Notes under the pieces: generated by a model
Told to the model about the DNA's origin: nothing
What the model saw: the letters and a program-made list of their open reading frames with translations, nothing else
The model's database searches: none
NCBI RefSeq assembly: GCF_038562415.1
Contig: NZ_JBCFBA010000001.1
Span: 496,001-560,000 of the forward strand
DNA from: Solidesulfovibrio sp.
GTDB taxonomy: Bacteria; Desulfobacterota; Desulfovibrionia; Desulfovibrionales; Desulfovibrionaceae
Direction: 5' to 3'
DNA: 64,000 nt
Shown: positions 23,502-32,706 of the stretch, piece by piece
Position numbering within the stretch: position 1 is the first letter of the stretch
How the letters are laid out: each line of letters opens with the position of its first letter
Position numbers and translations under genes: made by a program

Positions 23502-26138
23502 TTACGGTTCGACCTTGAACACGTAGGCCGCCTCGGGGCGCAGGTATTTCGCGGCCAGGTCGCGCAGGGCCTCCGGGGAAAGCGTCTGGGCCGCCTCCAC
23601 CACCTGCCGGTCATGATCCAGGGGCAGGCCCAGGGACAGCGCCTTGGCCGCCTCGTCGCTGCGGGCGGCCAGGGCCTGGCGTTCGCGGTAGTAGTCGCCG
23701 GTCATGGCGTTTTTGGCTCGCAGCATCAGCTCGTCGGGCAGCGCCGTCTGGCGCAGGTCGCCGGCGACGCGTTTGAAGCCTTCCAGGGCGGCGGCGTCCT
23801 TGTCCGGCGAGGTGCCGATGTAAAAGGCCAGGAAACCGGCCGTGTCCGACTGCCACAGAAAGGAGGTCACGGAATAGCCCAGGCTCTCGCCGTCGCGCAG
23901 GCGCGAGAACAGCAGCCCGCTCTGGCCGGCCAGGACTTCGTTGACGAGTTCCAGGCCCGGCGTGTCGGGCGAGGTCAGGCCGGGCACGGGGAAGACCAGG
24001 AACAGGTGGCTCTGGTTGCGCCCGGCCAGGCTGACCGCGTCCTCGCGCTTGGCGCCCCATTGGGGCGTGGGGAAGGCAAACGGCTTGGCCGGGCCGGCGG
24101 CCTTGGCCAGCTTGTCGGCCAGGGCGCGCACGGCCGTGGCGTCGAAATCGCCGCACACGGCCAGCACCCAGGGCATGGCCCGCTGGTCGGCCCAGAAGCC
24201 GGCGACATCCTTGGCCGTGAAGGCCTTGACCGTGGCCGGGTCGCCCAGGCGGGTGTAGGCATAGGCGGTATCGCTGAACAGGAACGGGAAGAGCTTGCGG
24301 AAGGCCAGGGCCATGGGCTGGTCCTCCTTGTCCTTGATGGCGGCCAGCTGGTCGGCCACCTCCCGTTCCACCTCGGCCTTGAGGAAGGCCGGCGTGAGCA
24401 GCACGTCGGCCATGAGGCCATAGAGGTCCTTCTGGAAGCGGCTGGGGAATTTCGCCGCCACGCTGAAGGAATCCCGGCCCGAAGCGGCCGACAGATTGGC
24501 CGCCCGGTCGGCCAGGAAGTCTTCCAGGGCGTTGGCCGAGAGCTTGGCCGTGCCCGTGGTCAGGCTCTGGGCGGCCAGTTCGGCCAGGCCCTGTTTGTCC
24601 TTGGCCAGCAGCGCGTCGCCGCCGTTGTAGGCCAGGGACACGGCCACGTAGGGCAGGGTCGTGTCGGGCAAAAGGACCAGCCTGTGGCCGCCGCCGAGGT
24701 CAACCACCTCGGGCGCGGCGGCCGCGCCGCCGTCCTTGGCCGCGGCCTGGGCGGCCGCGTCCTTGGGGCCGGGCCAGGCCTTGGCCGCCATCGCGGCCAG
24801 GGAGGCCTCGGTGACGGCCCCCTCGGCCTCCTTGGGGGCCAGGACCGCGGTCAACATGCGCTCGGGGCGCAGCGTGGCCTCGATAATGGCGTCCAGGGCC
24901 TTCTGGTCGACAAGGCGCACGGAACGCAGGTAGTTGGCCTCGCCGTCGGGGTCGTAGCCGTGGAAACGGAAAAAGCCGGCCTTCATGGCCAGCCCGGGCA
25001 ACGTCTCCTTGGCCTGGTACAGGCCGTCCTCGATGCCCAGGCGCACGCGCGCGATCTCGCGGTCGGTAAACGACGTGCCCTTGAGCCGGGCCAGCTCGGC
25101 CAGCAGCCCCTGCCAGAAGGCGGCGACGTTTTTGGCGTCGAGGGTGGCGCTGACCAGGAACAGCCCGGAGCGCTCCAGGGTCAGCGACGAGCAGGACACG
25201 TCGTCCACGAGCTTCTTGTCGTACTTGAAGGTCCGGTAGAGCCGGCTCGTCTCGTCGCCGGCCAAAAGCTGGGCCAGGACTTCCAGGCCGGCTTCGTCGG
25301 CGCCGCGCACCCCGGCCGTGGGGAAGGCGATCTGTAGCCGCACCTTGTTCCAGGGGCCGTATTCCACCGTGATTTCGGGCTTGGCCGGGCCGTGGGCCGG
25401 GGCATAGGGCGCCGGCGGCACGAGGATGCGGTCGTTGGCCAGGTCGCCGAAAAGGGCCGTGGCCTGGCGCACCACGTCGTCGACCTTGACCTTGCCGGTC
25501 ACGACCAGGAGCATGGACTGGGGCTGGTAGTGCTCGCGCACGTACTGGCGCAGGTCCTCGGCCGTAAAGCCCGAAACCGTTTCCTTGAAACCGATGACCG
25601 GCCAGCCGTAGGCGTTGCCCGGCCAGGCCATGGCCTGGGTCATCTGGAAGAGGCGGTTGTCGGGGTTGTCCTTGCCCCGGGCCAACTCGGACAGCACGAC
25701 CTGGCGCTCGCTGTCGAGCTCCTCCGGGGCGAACTTGGCCCCGAAGATCATGTCTCCGATGACGTCGAGGCCGAGCTGCCAGCGGTCGGAGGGCAGATCC
25801 ACCCGGTAGACCGTGCTGTCGAAGCTGGTGGAGGCGTTGAGTTCGCCGCCGGCGCTTTCGATGTCCGAGGCCACCTGGCCGGCCGGGCGCTTGGCCGTGG
25901 ATTTGAAGACCATGTGTTCGAGCAGGTGGCTTAAGCCCGCCTGGCTCGGGGCCTCGTAGCCCGAGCCGGCATGCACGAACAGGCGCACCGAGACCAGGGG
26001 GAAGCGCTCGTCCTCCATGACCATGACGGTCAGCCCGTTGGGCAGGACCACGACCTTGGGCGGCTCGGCGGCCAGGGCCGCACCGGCCGTAAGGATGCAA
26101 AACGCCGCCACGGCGGCGCAAAAAAATCGCCAACGCAT
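23502..26138 (-). CDS. Exported M16 zinc metallopeptidase, two-half form
   Basis: This protein of 878 residues starts with a signal peptide (basic MRWR, then FFCAAVAAFCILTAGAALA, cleavage near residue 24). The N-terminal half has the inverted zinc motif HLLEH (HxxEH) and the downstream Glu region typical of active M16 peptidases (RQVVLSELARGKDNPDN). The C-terminal half (from about residue 440) repeats the fold without HxxEH and is the usual non-catalytic half. Bacterial relatives are often split into two genes; here both halves are one chain. It acts in the periplasm or at the outer membrane, probably on peptides. AAAGGAG precedes the ATG. A terminator follows. Confidence 0.92.
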   Translation of the reverse strand: MRWRFFCAAVAAFCILTAGAALAAEPPKVVVLPNGLTVMVMEDERFPLVSVRLFVHAGSGYEAPSQAGLSHLLEHMVFKSTAKRPAGQVASDIESAGGELNASTSFDSTVYRVDLPSDRWQLGLDVIGDMIFGAKFAPEELDSERQVVLSELARGKDNPDNRLFQMTQAMAWPGNAYGWPVIGFKETVSGFTAEDLRQYVREHYQPQSMLLVVTGKVKVDDVVRQATALFGDLANDRILVPPAPYAPAHGPAKPEITVEYGPWNKVRLQIAFPTAGVRGADEAGLEVLAQLLAGDETSRLYRTFKYDKKLVDDVSCSSLTLERSGLFLVSATLDAKNVAAFWQGLLAELARLKGTSFTDREIARVRLGIEDGLYQAKETLPGLAMKAGFFRFHGYDPDGEANYLRSVRLVDQKALDAIIEATLRPERMLTAVLAPKEAEGAVTEASLAAMAAKAWPGPKDAAAQAAAKDGGAAAAPEVVDLGGGHRLVLLPDTTLPYVAVSLAYNGGDALLAKDKQGLAELAAQSLTTGTAKLSANALEDFLADRAANLSAASGRDSFSVAAKFPSRFQKDLYGLMADVLLTPAFLKAEVEREVADQLAAIKDKEDQPMALAFRKLFPFLFSDTAYAYTRLGDPATVKAFTAKDVAGFWADQRAMPWVLAVCGDFDATAVRALADKLAKAAGPAKPFAFPTPQWGAKREDAVSLAGRNQSHLFLVFPVPGLTSPDTPGLELVNEVLAGQSGLLFSRLRDGESLGYSVTSFLWQSDTAGFLAFYIGTSPDKDAAALEGFKRVAGDLRQTALPDELMLRAKNAMTGDYYRERQALAARSDEAAKALSLGLPLDHDRQVVEAAQTLSPEALRDLAAKYLRPEAAYVFKVEP

Positions 26139-26148
26139 GCCATACTCC

Positions 26149-26220
26149 TTTCGTTTCGGCCGGTTCCGGGAAGAAGGAAACGGACCGTCCAGAGCTACGT
26201 GCTCCCGGCCGGAAACGAAA
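26149..26220 (-). repeat. Long inverted repeat in the leader of the M16 gene
   Basis: TTTCGTTTCGGCCGG (26149-26163) and CCGGCCGGAAACGAAA (26205-26220) are inverted copies that differ by one inserted base, with a loop of about 41 bases. The inner arm touches the AAAGGAG ribosome-binding site of the M16 gene. It lies between the stop of the radical SAM gene and the protease ATG and could act as an attenuator or RNA switch. Confidence 0.6.
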
Positions 26221-26221
26221 C

Positions 26222-28786
26222 TTAATTTTGGTTCATCGTAGGAGGAAAGGCGGCCGTGCCGTCGGCGTAGGCGACGCCGATCTTGGTCAGCTCGTAGCTC
26301 CCCCGGACAAGGCCCGGGCAGACCGCCTCGACCAGGCGCAAAGGACTGACGTAGGTCTCGGTGAAGGTGCAGGTGAAGCGCACCATGGCCGGTTCGAGGA
26401 TGGACACGGCCGCAACCAGCGGCCGGGCGTCGAGGCTGCGCGGGCCTTTTTTCGACTCCCAGGTCACGGGAAAGCTCGCGGCGTCGGCAAAGGCGCGCCA
26501 GGCCTCCAGGCAGGCCTCGGCGCAGGCCTCGGGCACGGTCAGGCCGAAGGTCTCGATGGCCGGCTGGGCGACCTTGCGCCCCGGGGCCAGGGGCTCGACG
26601 CCGAGCACGGCCATGCCCTCGGGCAGGTTGGGGTTGAGGCGCTCGGCGAATTCCCGGGGCGTGACGGCCTGGCGCAGGAAAATGGCCAGCCATTCGGCCC
26701 GGCTCGCCACGCCGACCGGCAAGGCCCGGCCGAAGGACAGCTGGGGCAGCGGATGGTAGCCGGCGGAAAAGCTGGGCTTGAGCCCGCCCCGGCGCAGGGC
26801 CCGCTCGAACAGGCGCGTGAGTTCGAGCTGGCTCAGGTAGACGGCGCTGCCGACCTTGGAAAACCAGACGCGCAGATGGGCTTCCTTGCGCGTGAGGTCC
26901 TCGCGCGGCGGGGCCGGGGGCGCGGCGACCAGGTCGTGCTCCCGGGCCGCCCGGTTGAGCCTGGGGCGAATGTCCCCCTGCCCGGCCGGGTCCAGGCCGG
27001 ATTTGCGGCCTTCGAAGGAACACACGCCGCAGCCCGAACAGTCGCCGTAGCGGCAGTCGGCGGTTGCGGCGCCGCGCAGGGCCTTTTCCCGTTCGCGGCG
27101 CAGGTAGCCGGGGGTCACGCCGCAGGAGAGGTGGTCCCAGGGCAGGGGCGCGTCAGGGTCGCGGGCGGCCAGCCAGCGGGCCGGGTCCAGCCCGGCGGCC
27201 TCGAACGCGCGTCGCCAGGGAGCCAGGTCGAAGCGGTCCACCCAGGAGCAAAAAAGCGCCCCGTCGCGGTAGGCGGCCTCGATCAGGGGGGCGAGCTCCC
27301 GGCCGGCCCGGGAAAACACCCCTTCGAGAAAGCTCATTTCCGGTTCGTGCCAGCGCAGGGTCAGCCGCCGGTCGGTGGAAAAAAGCTCGCGCAGCCGGGC
27401 AACCCGCTCACGGACGGTCTCCAAGCCGATCTGCGCCTCCCACTGGAAGGGCGTGTGGGGCTTGGGCACGAAGGGCGAAATGGCGGCCGTGACCTGCAGG
27501 CGCTTGGTGCCCGGCGGGGCGGCGGCCAGGACCTTTTTGGCCAGGTGGAAGATGCCCTCCACGTCCTCGTCGGTTTCCGTGGGCAGGCCGATCATGAAAT
27601 AGAGCTTCACCTGCTGCCAGCCGTGGGCGAACAGGCGCGATGCGTGGTCGAGGATGTCGTCCTCGGTGATGCCCTTGTTGATGACGTCGCGCAGGCGCTG
27701 GGTGGCGGCCTCCGGGGCCATGGTGGCGCCGGTGCGGCGGATGCCGGCCATCATCGACAAAATGGCATCGGACAGCGTGCCGGCCCGAAGCGACGGCAGG
27801 GACACGGCCACCTGATCGCGGCGGCAGCGGTCGATGCTGCGGGCAAAAAGGCTCTCCAGGGCGGAAAAATCGCCGGTGGAAAGCGAAAGGAAGGACAGCT
27901 CCTCGTAGCCGGTGCGATTGAGGCCCTCGGTGACGAGTGTTTCCAGCCCGTCGAGGCTTCGTTCGCGCACCGGCCGGTAGATCATGCCGGCGTGGCAGAA
28001 CCGGCAGCCGCGCGTGCAGCCCCGGGCGATCTCCACGGCCAGGCGGTCGTGCACGGATTGGGCAAAGGGCACGATCTGGCAGGTGGGAAAGGGTGCGGCG
28101 TCGAGGTCGGCCACGATGGCTTTTTCCACCGTGTCGTAGCCGGGAACCAGGGGCCTTGGGCCGCCGTCCGGGCCCACGTCGAAAAAGGCTGGAATGTAGA
28201 CGCCCTGGATGGCGGTCAGGCGCGTCAGCAGCTCGCGGCGGGTCATCCCCTGCCCCTTGGCCGCTTCCACGGCGCGCAGGATGTCCACCAGGGCTTGTTC
28301 GCCGTCGCCGATGACCATGGCGTCGAAAAAGGGCGCCACGGGCTCGGCGTTAAAGGCGCAGCCGCCGCCGGCGATGACAAGCGGCGCGTCCTCGCCCCGG
28401 TCGGCGGCGCGAAAGGCCAAGCCGGCGAGGTCCAGCATGTAGAGGACGTTGGTGTAGCACAGCTCGTGGGTCAGGTGAAAGGCCAGCACGTCGCAGGCGC
28501 CAAGCGGCGTGTCGGACTCCAGGGTGCAAAGGGGCGCGCCCTGCCCGCGCAGCATGGCCGCGGCCTCGTCGGAGGGGGTGAAGACGCGTTCGGCGGCCAG
28601 GCCGTCCTGCCGGTTGACGGCCTCGTAGAGGATGCGGCCGCCCACATAGGACATGCCGACCTCGTAGAGGTCGGGGAAGGCCAGGGCGACGCGCAGGCGC
28701 ACGCTTTGCGGGTCCTTGGCCACGCGGCCCCATTCCGCGCCCAGGTACTGGGTGGGCTTTTGCAGGCTGGCGACGCATTCACGCAT
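26222..28786 (-). CDS. B12-binding-type radical SAM protein fused to DUF2344
   Basis: The protein has 854 residues. Residues 20-230 form a cobalamin-binding-like domain (VALAFPDLYEVGMSYVGGRIL). The radical SAM core follows with its cluster motif C-x3-C-x2-C in ARGCTRGCRFCHAG. Next comes a Cys-rich segment (DCRYGDCSGCGVC), which could hold a second cluster. The last 230 residues (RVWFSKVGSAVYLSQLELTRLFERALRR) are the DUF2344 domain. This matches the TIGR03960 plus TIGR03936 fusion found in many anaerobes. The reaction is unknown. ATG 28786 with GGAG upstream is preferred. Confidence 0.88.
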   Translation of the reverse strand: MRECVASLQKPTQYLGAEWGRVAKDPQSVRLRVALAFPDLYEVGMSYVGGRILYEAVNRQDGLAAERVFTPSDEAAAMLRGQGAPLCTLESDTPLGACDVLAFHLTHELCYTNVLYMLDLAGLAFRAADRGEDAPLVIAGGGCAFNAEPVAPFFDAMVIGDGEQALVDILRAVEAAKGQGMTRRELLTRLTAIQGVYIPAFFDVGPDGGPRPLVPGYDTVEKAIVADLDAAPFPTCQIVPFAQSVHDRLAVEIARGCTRGCRFCHAGMIYRPVRERSLDGLETLVTEGLNRTGYEELSFLSLSTGDFSALESLFARSIDRCRRDQVAVSLPSLRAGTLSDAILSMMAGIRRTGATMAPEAATQRLRDVINKGITEDDILDHASRLFAHGWQQVKLYFMIGLPTETDEDVEGIFHLAKKVLAAAPPGTKRLQVTAAISPFVPKPHTPFQWEAQIGLETVRERVARLRELFSTDRRLTLRWHEPEMSFLEGVFSRAGRELAPLIEAAYRDGALFCSWVDRFDLAPWRRAFEAAGLDPARWLAARDPDAPLPWDHLSCGVTPGYLRREREKALRGAATADCRYGDCSGCGVCSFEGRKSGLDPAGQGDIRPRLNRAAREHDLVAAPPAPPREDLTRKEAHLRVWFSKVGSAVYLSQLELTRLFERALRRGGLKPSFSAGYHPLPQLSFGRALPVGVASRAEWLAIFLRQAVTPREFAERLNPNLPEGMAVLGVEPLAPGRKVAQPAIETFGLTVPEACAEACLEAWRAFADAASFPVTWESKKGPRSLDARPLVAAVSILEPAMVRFTCTFTETYVSPLRLVEAVCPGLVRGSYELTKIGVAYADGTAAFPPTMNQN

Positions 28787-28832
28787 GGACGACTCCGGCC
28801 GCCGGGGGGGCCGGGGCGCTGGGTTACGGTGG

Positions 28833-28868
28833 AAAAAAAGCCTCCCCCGGCCGACGGCCGGGGGAGGC
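28833..28868 (-). terminator. Rho-independent terminator
   Basis: A perfect 13-bp stem GCCTCCCCCGGCC / GGCCGGGGGAGGC (28840-28852 / 28856-28868) ends on the minus strand in seven T residues. It follows the leftward small gene at 28882-29226. Confidence 0.9.
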
Positions 28869-28881
28869 GCACGTCGGACGG

Positions 28882-29226
28882 CTATTTTTTGAGCAGATTG
28901 GAGATGTTGCCCTTGCCGGCCAGGCCGGACAAGGTCTTGAGGTCGCCGGTGGTGGACAGGGTCAGGTTGCTGGTGGCTTCCAGGTAGCGGGTCTTGAGTT
29001 CGTCGGGGAACTTCTTGAACTGGTAGAGCACGTGGGAAAGGTCGATTTCCCCGCCCACTTCGGTCTCGAAGGGGTAGCCGAAGGGCAAAAGCAGCATCTG
29101 GACGCCCTGCTGGGAGGGAATGGTCTGGAGCAGGGCCACGTCGGTCAGCTTGCCGGCGGCTTCGTCCCATTTGCCGAGCACGGTTTCGCCGTTTATCAAC
29201 TTCACGAGGCGGATGTCGTAAGCCAT
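28882..29226 (-). CDS. Conserved hypothetical protein, 114 residues
   Basis: This small soluble protein starts MAYDIRLVKLINGETVLGKWDE, and has a beta-rich N-terminal half (LTDVALLQTIPSQQGVQMLLLPFGYPF) followed by a charged helical part. The pattern 'KLINGETVLGKW' recalls Sm-like barrels, but this is only an impression. I do not recognise the family. The ATG has AAAAGGAG upstream, and a strong terminator follows, so it is an independently expressed single gene. Confidence 0.7.
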   Translation of the reverse strand: MAYDIRLVKLINGETVLGKWDEAAGKLTDVALLQTIPSQQGVQMLLLPFGYPFETEVGGEIDLSHVLYQFKKFPDELKTRYLEATSNLTLSTTGDLKTLSGLAGKGNISNLLKK

Positions 29227-29303
29227 GAGGTTCTCCTTTTGGCGGCGCCTGGCGCCGGGCCTTGAGCTAGATATCCGACGGCTCCCTGTCAAGGGAAGCC
29301 GGG

Positions 29304-30395
29304 CTATTCATTGAAGTCGAAGACGCTGAACCCCTGGCTTTTGCACAGGGAATCGCGCTCGGCCTCGCGCAGGTCGGCCTGCACCATCTCGGCGACCATC
29401 CGCTCCAGGGTGATGCGCGGCCGCCAGCCCAGTTTTTCCCGGGCCTTGGTCGGGTCGCCAAGCAGCGTCTCCACCTCGGTTGGCCGGAAATAGCGCGGGT
29501 CCACGGCCACGATGGCCTTGCCGGTGGCGGCGTCGATGCCCTTTTCCTCGGCGCCCTCGCCCTCGAAACGCAGGGTGATCCCCAGTTCGGCGGCGGCCAT
29601 GGTCACGAAATCGCGCACGGAATACTGCCTGCCCGTGGCGATGACGTAGTCCTCGGGGGCGTCCTGCTGGAGCATGAGCCACTGCATTTCCACGTAGTCG
29701 CGGGCATGGCCCCAATCGCGCAGGGCGCTTAAGTTGCCGAGGTAGAGGCAGTCCTGCAGGCCGAGCTTGATGCGGGCCAGGGCCCGGGTGATCTTGCGGG
29801 TGACGAAGGTCTCGCCGCGAAGCGGCGACTCGTGGTTAAAAAGGATGCCGTTGCAGGCGTACATGCCGTAGGCTTCGCGGTAGTTGACCGTGATCCAGTA
29901 GGCGTAGAGCTTGGCCACGGCGTAGGGGCTGCGGGGATAAAAAGGTGTTTTTTCGGTCTGGGGGGTCTCCGCGACCTTGCCGAAGAGTTCCGAGGTCGAG
30001 GCCTGGTAGAAACGCGTCGTTTTTTCCAGGCCCAGGATGCGGATGGCCTCGAGCAGGCGCAGGGTTCCCAGGGCGTCCACGTCGGCGGTGTATTCCGGCG
30101 ATTCGAAGGAGACCTTGACGTGGCTCTGGGCGGCCAGGTTGTAGACCTCGTCGGGGCGGACTTCCTGCATGACGCGGATCAGGTTGGTGGAATCGGACAG
30201 GTCGCCGTAATGCAGGATCAGCTTGCGGCCGAGGTCGTGGGGGTCGCGGTAGAGGTGGTCGATGCGCTGGGTGTTGAAAAGCGAGGCCCGGCGCTTGATG
30301 CCGTGGACCTCGTAGCCTTTTTTGAGCAGCAGTTCGGCCAGATAGGCGCCGTCCTGGCCGGTGATGCCGGTTACAAGCGCGACTTTGCTCTTCAT
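29304..30395 (-). CDS. gmd: GDP-mannose 4,6-dehydratase
   Basis: This 363-residue extended SDR enzyme converts GDP-D-mannose to GDP-4-keto-6-deoxymannose, the precursor of fucose, rhamnose-type and perosamine sugars. The NADP-binding start is [31 protein letters not shown]. Active-site residues are in ASTSELFG and the [10 protein letters not shown] Tyr-x3-Lys pair. The motifs [16 protein letters not shown] and [19 protein letters not shown] are diagnostic. It overlaps the next gene by 4 bases. The polysaccharide genes lie to its right beyond the zinc operon. Confidence 0.95.
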   Translation of the reverse strand: MKSKVALVTGITGQDGAYLAELLLKKGYEVHGIKRRASLFNTQRIDHLYRDPHDLGRKLILHYGDLSDSTNLIRVMQEVRPDEVYNLAAQSHVKVSFESPEYTADVDALGTLRLLEAIRILGLEKTTRFYQASTSELFGKVAETPQTEKTPFYPRSPYAVAKLYAYWITVNYREAYGMYACNGILFNHESPLRGETFVTRKITRALARIKLGLQDCLYLGNLSALRDWGHARDYVEMQWLMLQQDAPEDYVIATGRQYSVRDFVTMAAAELGITLRFEGEGAEEKGIDAATGKAIVAVDPRYFRPTEVETLLGDPTKAREKLGWRPRITLERMVAEMVQADLREAERDSLCKSQGFSVFDFNE

Positions 30396-31372
30396 GAGGC
30401 AGTGTTCTCCGATGCGTGGTGGTTGCGCGTATGGGCGACCATGGCCCGGGCCACCTCGCCCGGCCCGAGGGTCGCCCGCCAGCCCAGGCGGGCATGGGCC
30501 TTGGCCGGGTTGGCCCGGCTGACGGCGATGTCAGCCGGCCGGAACAGGGAAGGGTCCACGTCGACGTGGTCGCGCCAGTCGAGGCCGGCGGCGGCGAAGG
30601 CCTCGGCCGTGAATTCGCGAAGGGTGATGGTCTGGCCGGTTGCGATGACGTAGTCCTCGGGCGCGTCTTGCTGCAACATGGCCCACATGGCCTTGACGTA
30701 TTCCGGCGCATAGCCCCAGTCCCGGGCCACCTCGATGTTGCCCAGGCGCAGGCGCTCCTTGGACCCGGCGGCGATGCGGCAGGCGGCGGCGACGATTTTC
30801 TGGGTCACGAAGCGCGGCGGGCGCAGGGGCGACTCGTGGTTAAAAAGGATGCCCGAGCAGGCGAACAGGTTGTAGGCCTCGCGGTAGTTGGCCACCTCGA
30901 AATGGGCGGCCGCCTTGGCCACGGCGTAGGGGCTGCGCGGGGAAAAGGGTGTTACCTCCGTGGCCGGCTCACCGCCGGTGTCGCCGAAGCAGTCGCTGGA
31001 GGAGGCGTTGTAGAGCCTCACCGGCCGGCCGAGGAAACGCACGGCCTCGAGCAGGTTGAGGGTGCCCACGCCGATGGAAAAAAACGTCTCCACCGGCTGC
31101 TCGAAGGACAGCCCCACCGAGGACTGGCCGGCCAGGTGGTAGATCTCGTCGGGCTCGACCTTGGTCAGGACGGTCAGGACGCTACGGAAATCGGTGAGCG
31201 TCACGGAATAAAGCGCCAGCCGGTCCCGAAGGCCCAAGGCGGCGAGGTTGCGGAAGGAGGACATCTGGGCGTCGCGGGAGGTGCCGGCCACCTGGTAGCC
31301 CTCCTCCAGGAGCAGCCTGGCCAGATAGGCGCCATCCTGGCCGGATATGCCGAAAATCAGCGCTTTTTTCAT
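30392..31372 (-). CDS. Second Gmd-family NAD(P)-dependent sugar-nucleotide dehydratase
   Basis: This 326-residue extended SDR is clearly a paralogue of the adjacent gmd: [62 protein letters not shown] and [19 protein letters not shown] are all shared in form. It is about 37 residues shorter and differs in the early region, which reads [19 protein letters not shown] rather than the gmd sequence around [13 protein letters not shown]. That region contacts substrate and cofactor, so specificity may differ. The YxxxK catalytic pair is intact. It is the upstream partner of gmd, sharing an ATGA overlap. It may be a second dehydratase or a related enzyme on the same product. Confidence 0.85.
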   Translation of the reverse strand: MKKALIFGISGQDGAYLARLLLEEGYQVAGTSRDAQMSSFRNLAALGLRDRLALYSVTLTDFRSVLTVLTKVEPDEIYHLAGQSSVGLSFEQPVETFFSIGVGTLNLLEAVRFLGRPVRLYNASSSDCFGDTGGEPATEVTPFSPRSPYAVAKAAAHFEVANYREAYNLFACSGILFNHESPLRPPRFVTQKIVAAACRIAAGSKERLRLGNIEVARDWGYAPEYVKAMWAMLQQDAPEDYVIATGQTITLREFTAEAFAAAGLDWRDHVDVDPSLFRPADIAVSRANPAKAHARLGWRATLGPGEVARAMVAHTRNHHASENTAS

Positions 31373-31417
31373 GCAAACGATGTCCAGGGAAGGAGGCGTT
31401 GGTGGAAGCGAGGAAGG

Positions 31418-31882
31418 CTAATTTTTTCCCGCCCCGGCGTCAACACCGTCGCCGCGGCAGGCGGCGCACACGCCGTCGATGCGCACCTCCACGCCGAGGA
31501 CCTCCATGGACAGCCGGCGGCCCAGGGCCTCCACGTCGATGAGGCCCTCGGTGCCGGGCAGGCATTCCATGCGGCCGCAGCGCAGGCAGTAGGCATGGCC
31601 GTGGGCCCGGCCGGAAAAACGCGGCCCCAGGCAATAGCGAAAGGCCCGGTCGCCGCAACTGTGGCGGTTGGCCAGGCCCTTTTCCACGAACAGGTCCAGG
31701 ATGCGGTAGAGGGTGACCTTGTTGACGGGCATGGCCCGGCGCACGGCGGCCAGGATGTCGGCGGCGGGAAAGGCCCGGTCCTCGCCGGCCAGGGCGCGCA
31801 GCACGGCCAGGCGCACGGCCGTGGGGTCGAGCCCGGCCCGGGCCAGCACGGCCGTCAGGTCCTCGTCGGCCCGGCCGGTCAC
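31418..31882 (-). CDS. zur: Fur-family regulator, probably Zur
   Basis: This 154-residue Fur-fold repressor has an N-terminal winged helix (VNKVTLYRILDLFVEKGLANRH) and a C-terminal dimerisation domain. HGHAYCLRCG supplies sensory His residues and the first structural CxxC; the second is CAAC near the C-terminus. It is the last gene of znuA-znuC-znuB-zur, joined to znuB by a GTGA overlap, so zinc sensing is the best guess. The GTG start is chosen for the overlap; there is no in-frame ATG before the DNA-binding helix. It likely represses the operon through the palindrome at 34511-34525. Confidence 0.85.
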   Translation of the reverse strand: MTGRADEDLTAVLARAGLDPTAVRLAVLRALAGEDRAFPAADILAAVRRAMPVNKVTLYRILDLFVEKGLANRHSCGDRAFRYCLGPRFSGRAHGHAYCLRCGRMECLPGTEGLIDVEALGRRLSMEVLGVEVRIDGVCAACRGDGVDAGAGKN

Positions 31883-32706
31883 CTGCCGCCCCCGCCGTGG
31901 CGGCGGCGCCGCAACAATTCGGCGGCCAGGGCCAGGAAATAGGTCGCGGCGGCCACGGCGATGATCGCCGCGCCCGAGGTCAGGTCGCAGCCGTAGGCCA
32001 GGGCCAGCCCGGCCAGGCAGAAAAAGGCGTTGAGCGCCGTGGCCAGGACCATGGCCCGGCCCAGGGAGGCGGCCCGGCGCATGGCCAGGCTCGGGGCCAC
32101 GGAAACCAGGGCGATGACCAGGATCAGGCCGGCCACGCGGATGAGGAGCACCACCGTGACGGCGGCCAGGGCCGTGAGCAGGTAATGGAGGAAGGTCACG
32201 GGCGCGCCGCGCACGGCGGCGAATTCCCGGTCGAAGGCCATGGCCACGAAGCCGTTGTAGTGGCGCAGGGTCACGGCCACGAGCACCACGGACAGGCCGG
32301 CCAGGGCGTAGAGGTCGGACACGGGCACGGTGATGATGCTGCCGAACAGGTAGCTCATGAGGTCGGGCTTGTAGCCCGGGGTCACGTCGAGGAGGATGAT
32401 GCCGCAGGCCATGCCGGCCGCCCAGAGCACGCCGATGACGGTGTCCGTGTCTTCGATGCGTTTTAGCGTCAGGGCGGCCATGCACAGGGCCGCGCCCACG
32501 GTGAAGCCCACGGTGACGGGCAGCACGGGCAGGGCCAGGAAATAGGCCAGCCCCACTCCGCCATAAGCGGCATGGGCCGCGCCGCCGGCCAGAAAGACCA
32601 TGCGGTTGGCCACAACCAGGGTGCCCATGACGCCGCAGCACAGCGCGGCCAAAAGGGCGGCCACCAGCGCATGCTGGACGAACGGCAGGGAAAGGTCGGC
32701 GATCAT
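31879..32706 (-). CDS. znuB: Zinc ABC transporter permease
   Basis: This 275-residue inner-membrane protein of the ABC-3 family has seven to eight hydrophobic helices. Typical features are MVFLAGGAAHAAYGGVGLAY near the N-terminus, the cytoplasmic loop AFDREFAAVRGAP, and VAGLILVIALVSVAPSLAM. It forms the membrane channel of the ZnuABC importer. Its ATG overlaps the end of znuC and its stop overlaps zur, each by 4 bases. Confidence 0.92.
   Translation of the reverse strand: MIADLSLPFVQHALVAALLAALCCGVMGTLVVANRMVFLAGGAAHAAYGGVGLAYFLALPVLPVTVGFTVGAALCMAALTLKRIEDTDTVIGVLWAAGMACGIILLDVTPGYKPDLMSYLFGSIITVPVSDLYALAGLSVVLVAVTLRHYNGFVAMAFDREFAAVRGAPVTFLHYLLTALAAVTVVLLIRVAGLILVIALVSVAPSLAMRRAASLGRAMVLATALNAFFCLAGLALAYGCDLTSGAAIIAVAAATYFLALAAELLRRRRHGGGGR

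Noticed and set aside
26222-29170. A longer start for the radical SAM protein extending through 28882-29170
   Set aside because: The extension would run through a strong terminator and overlap a well-supported small gene with its own ribosome-binding site.
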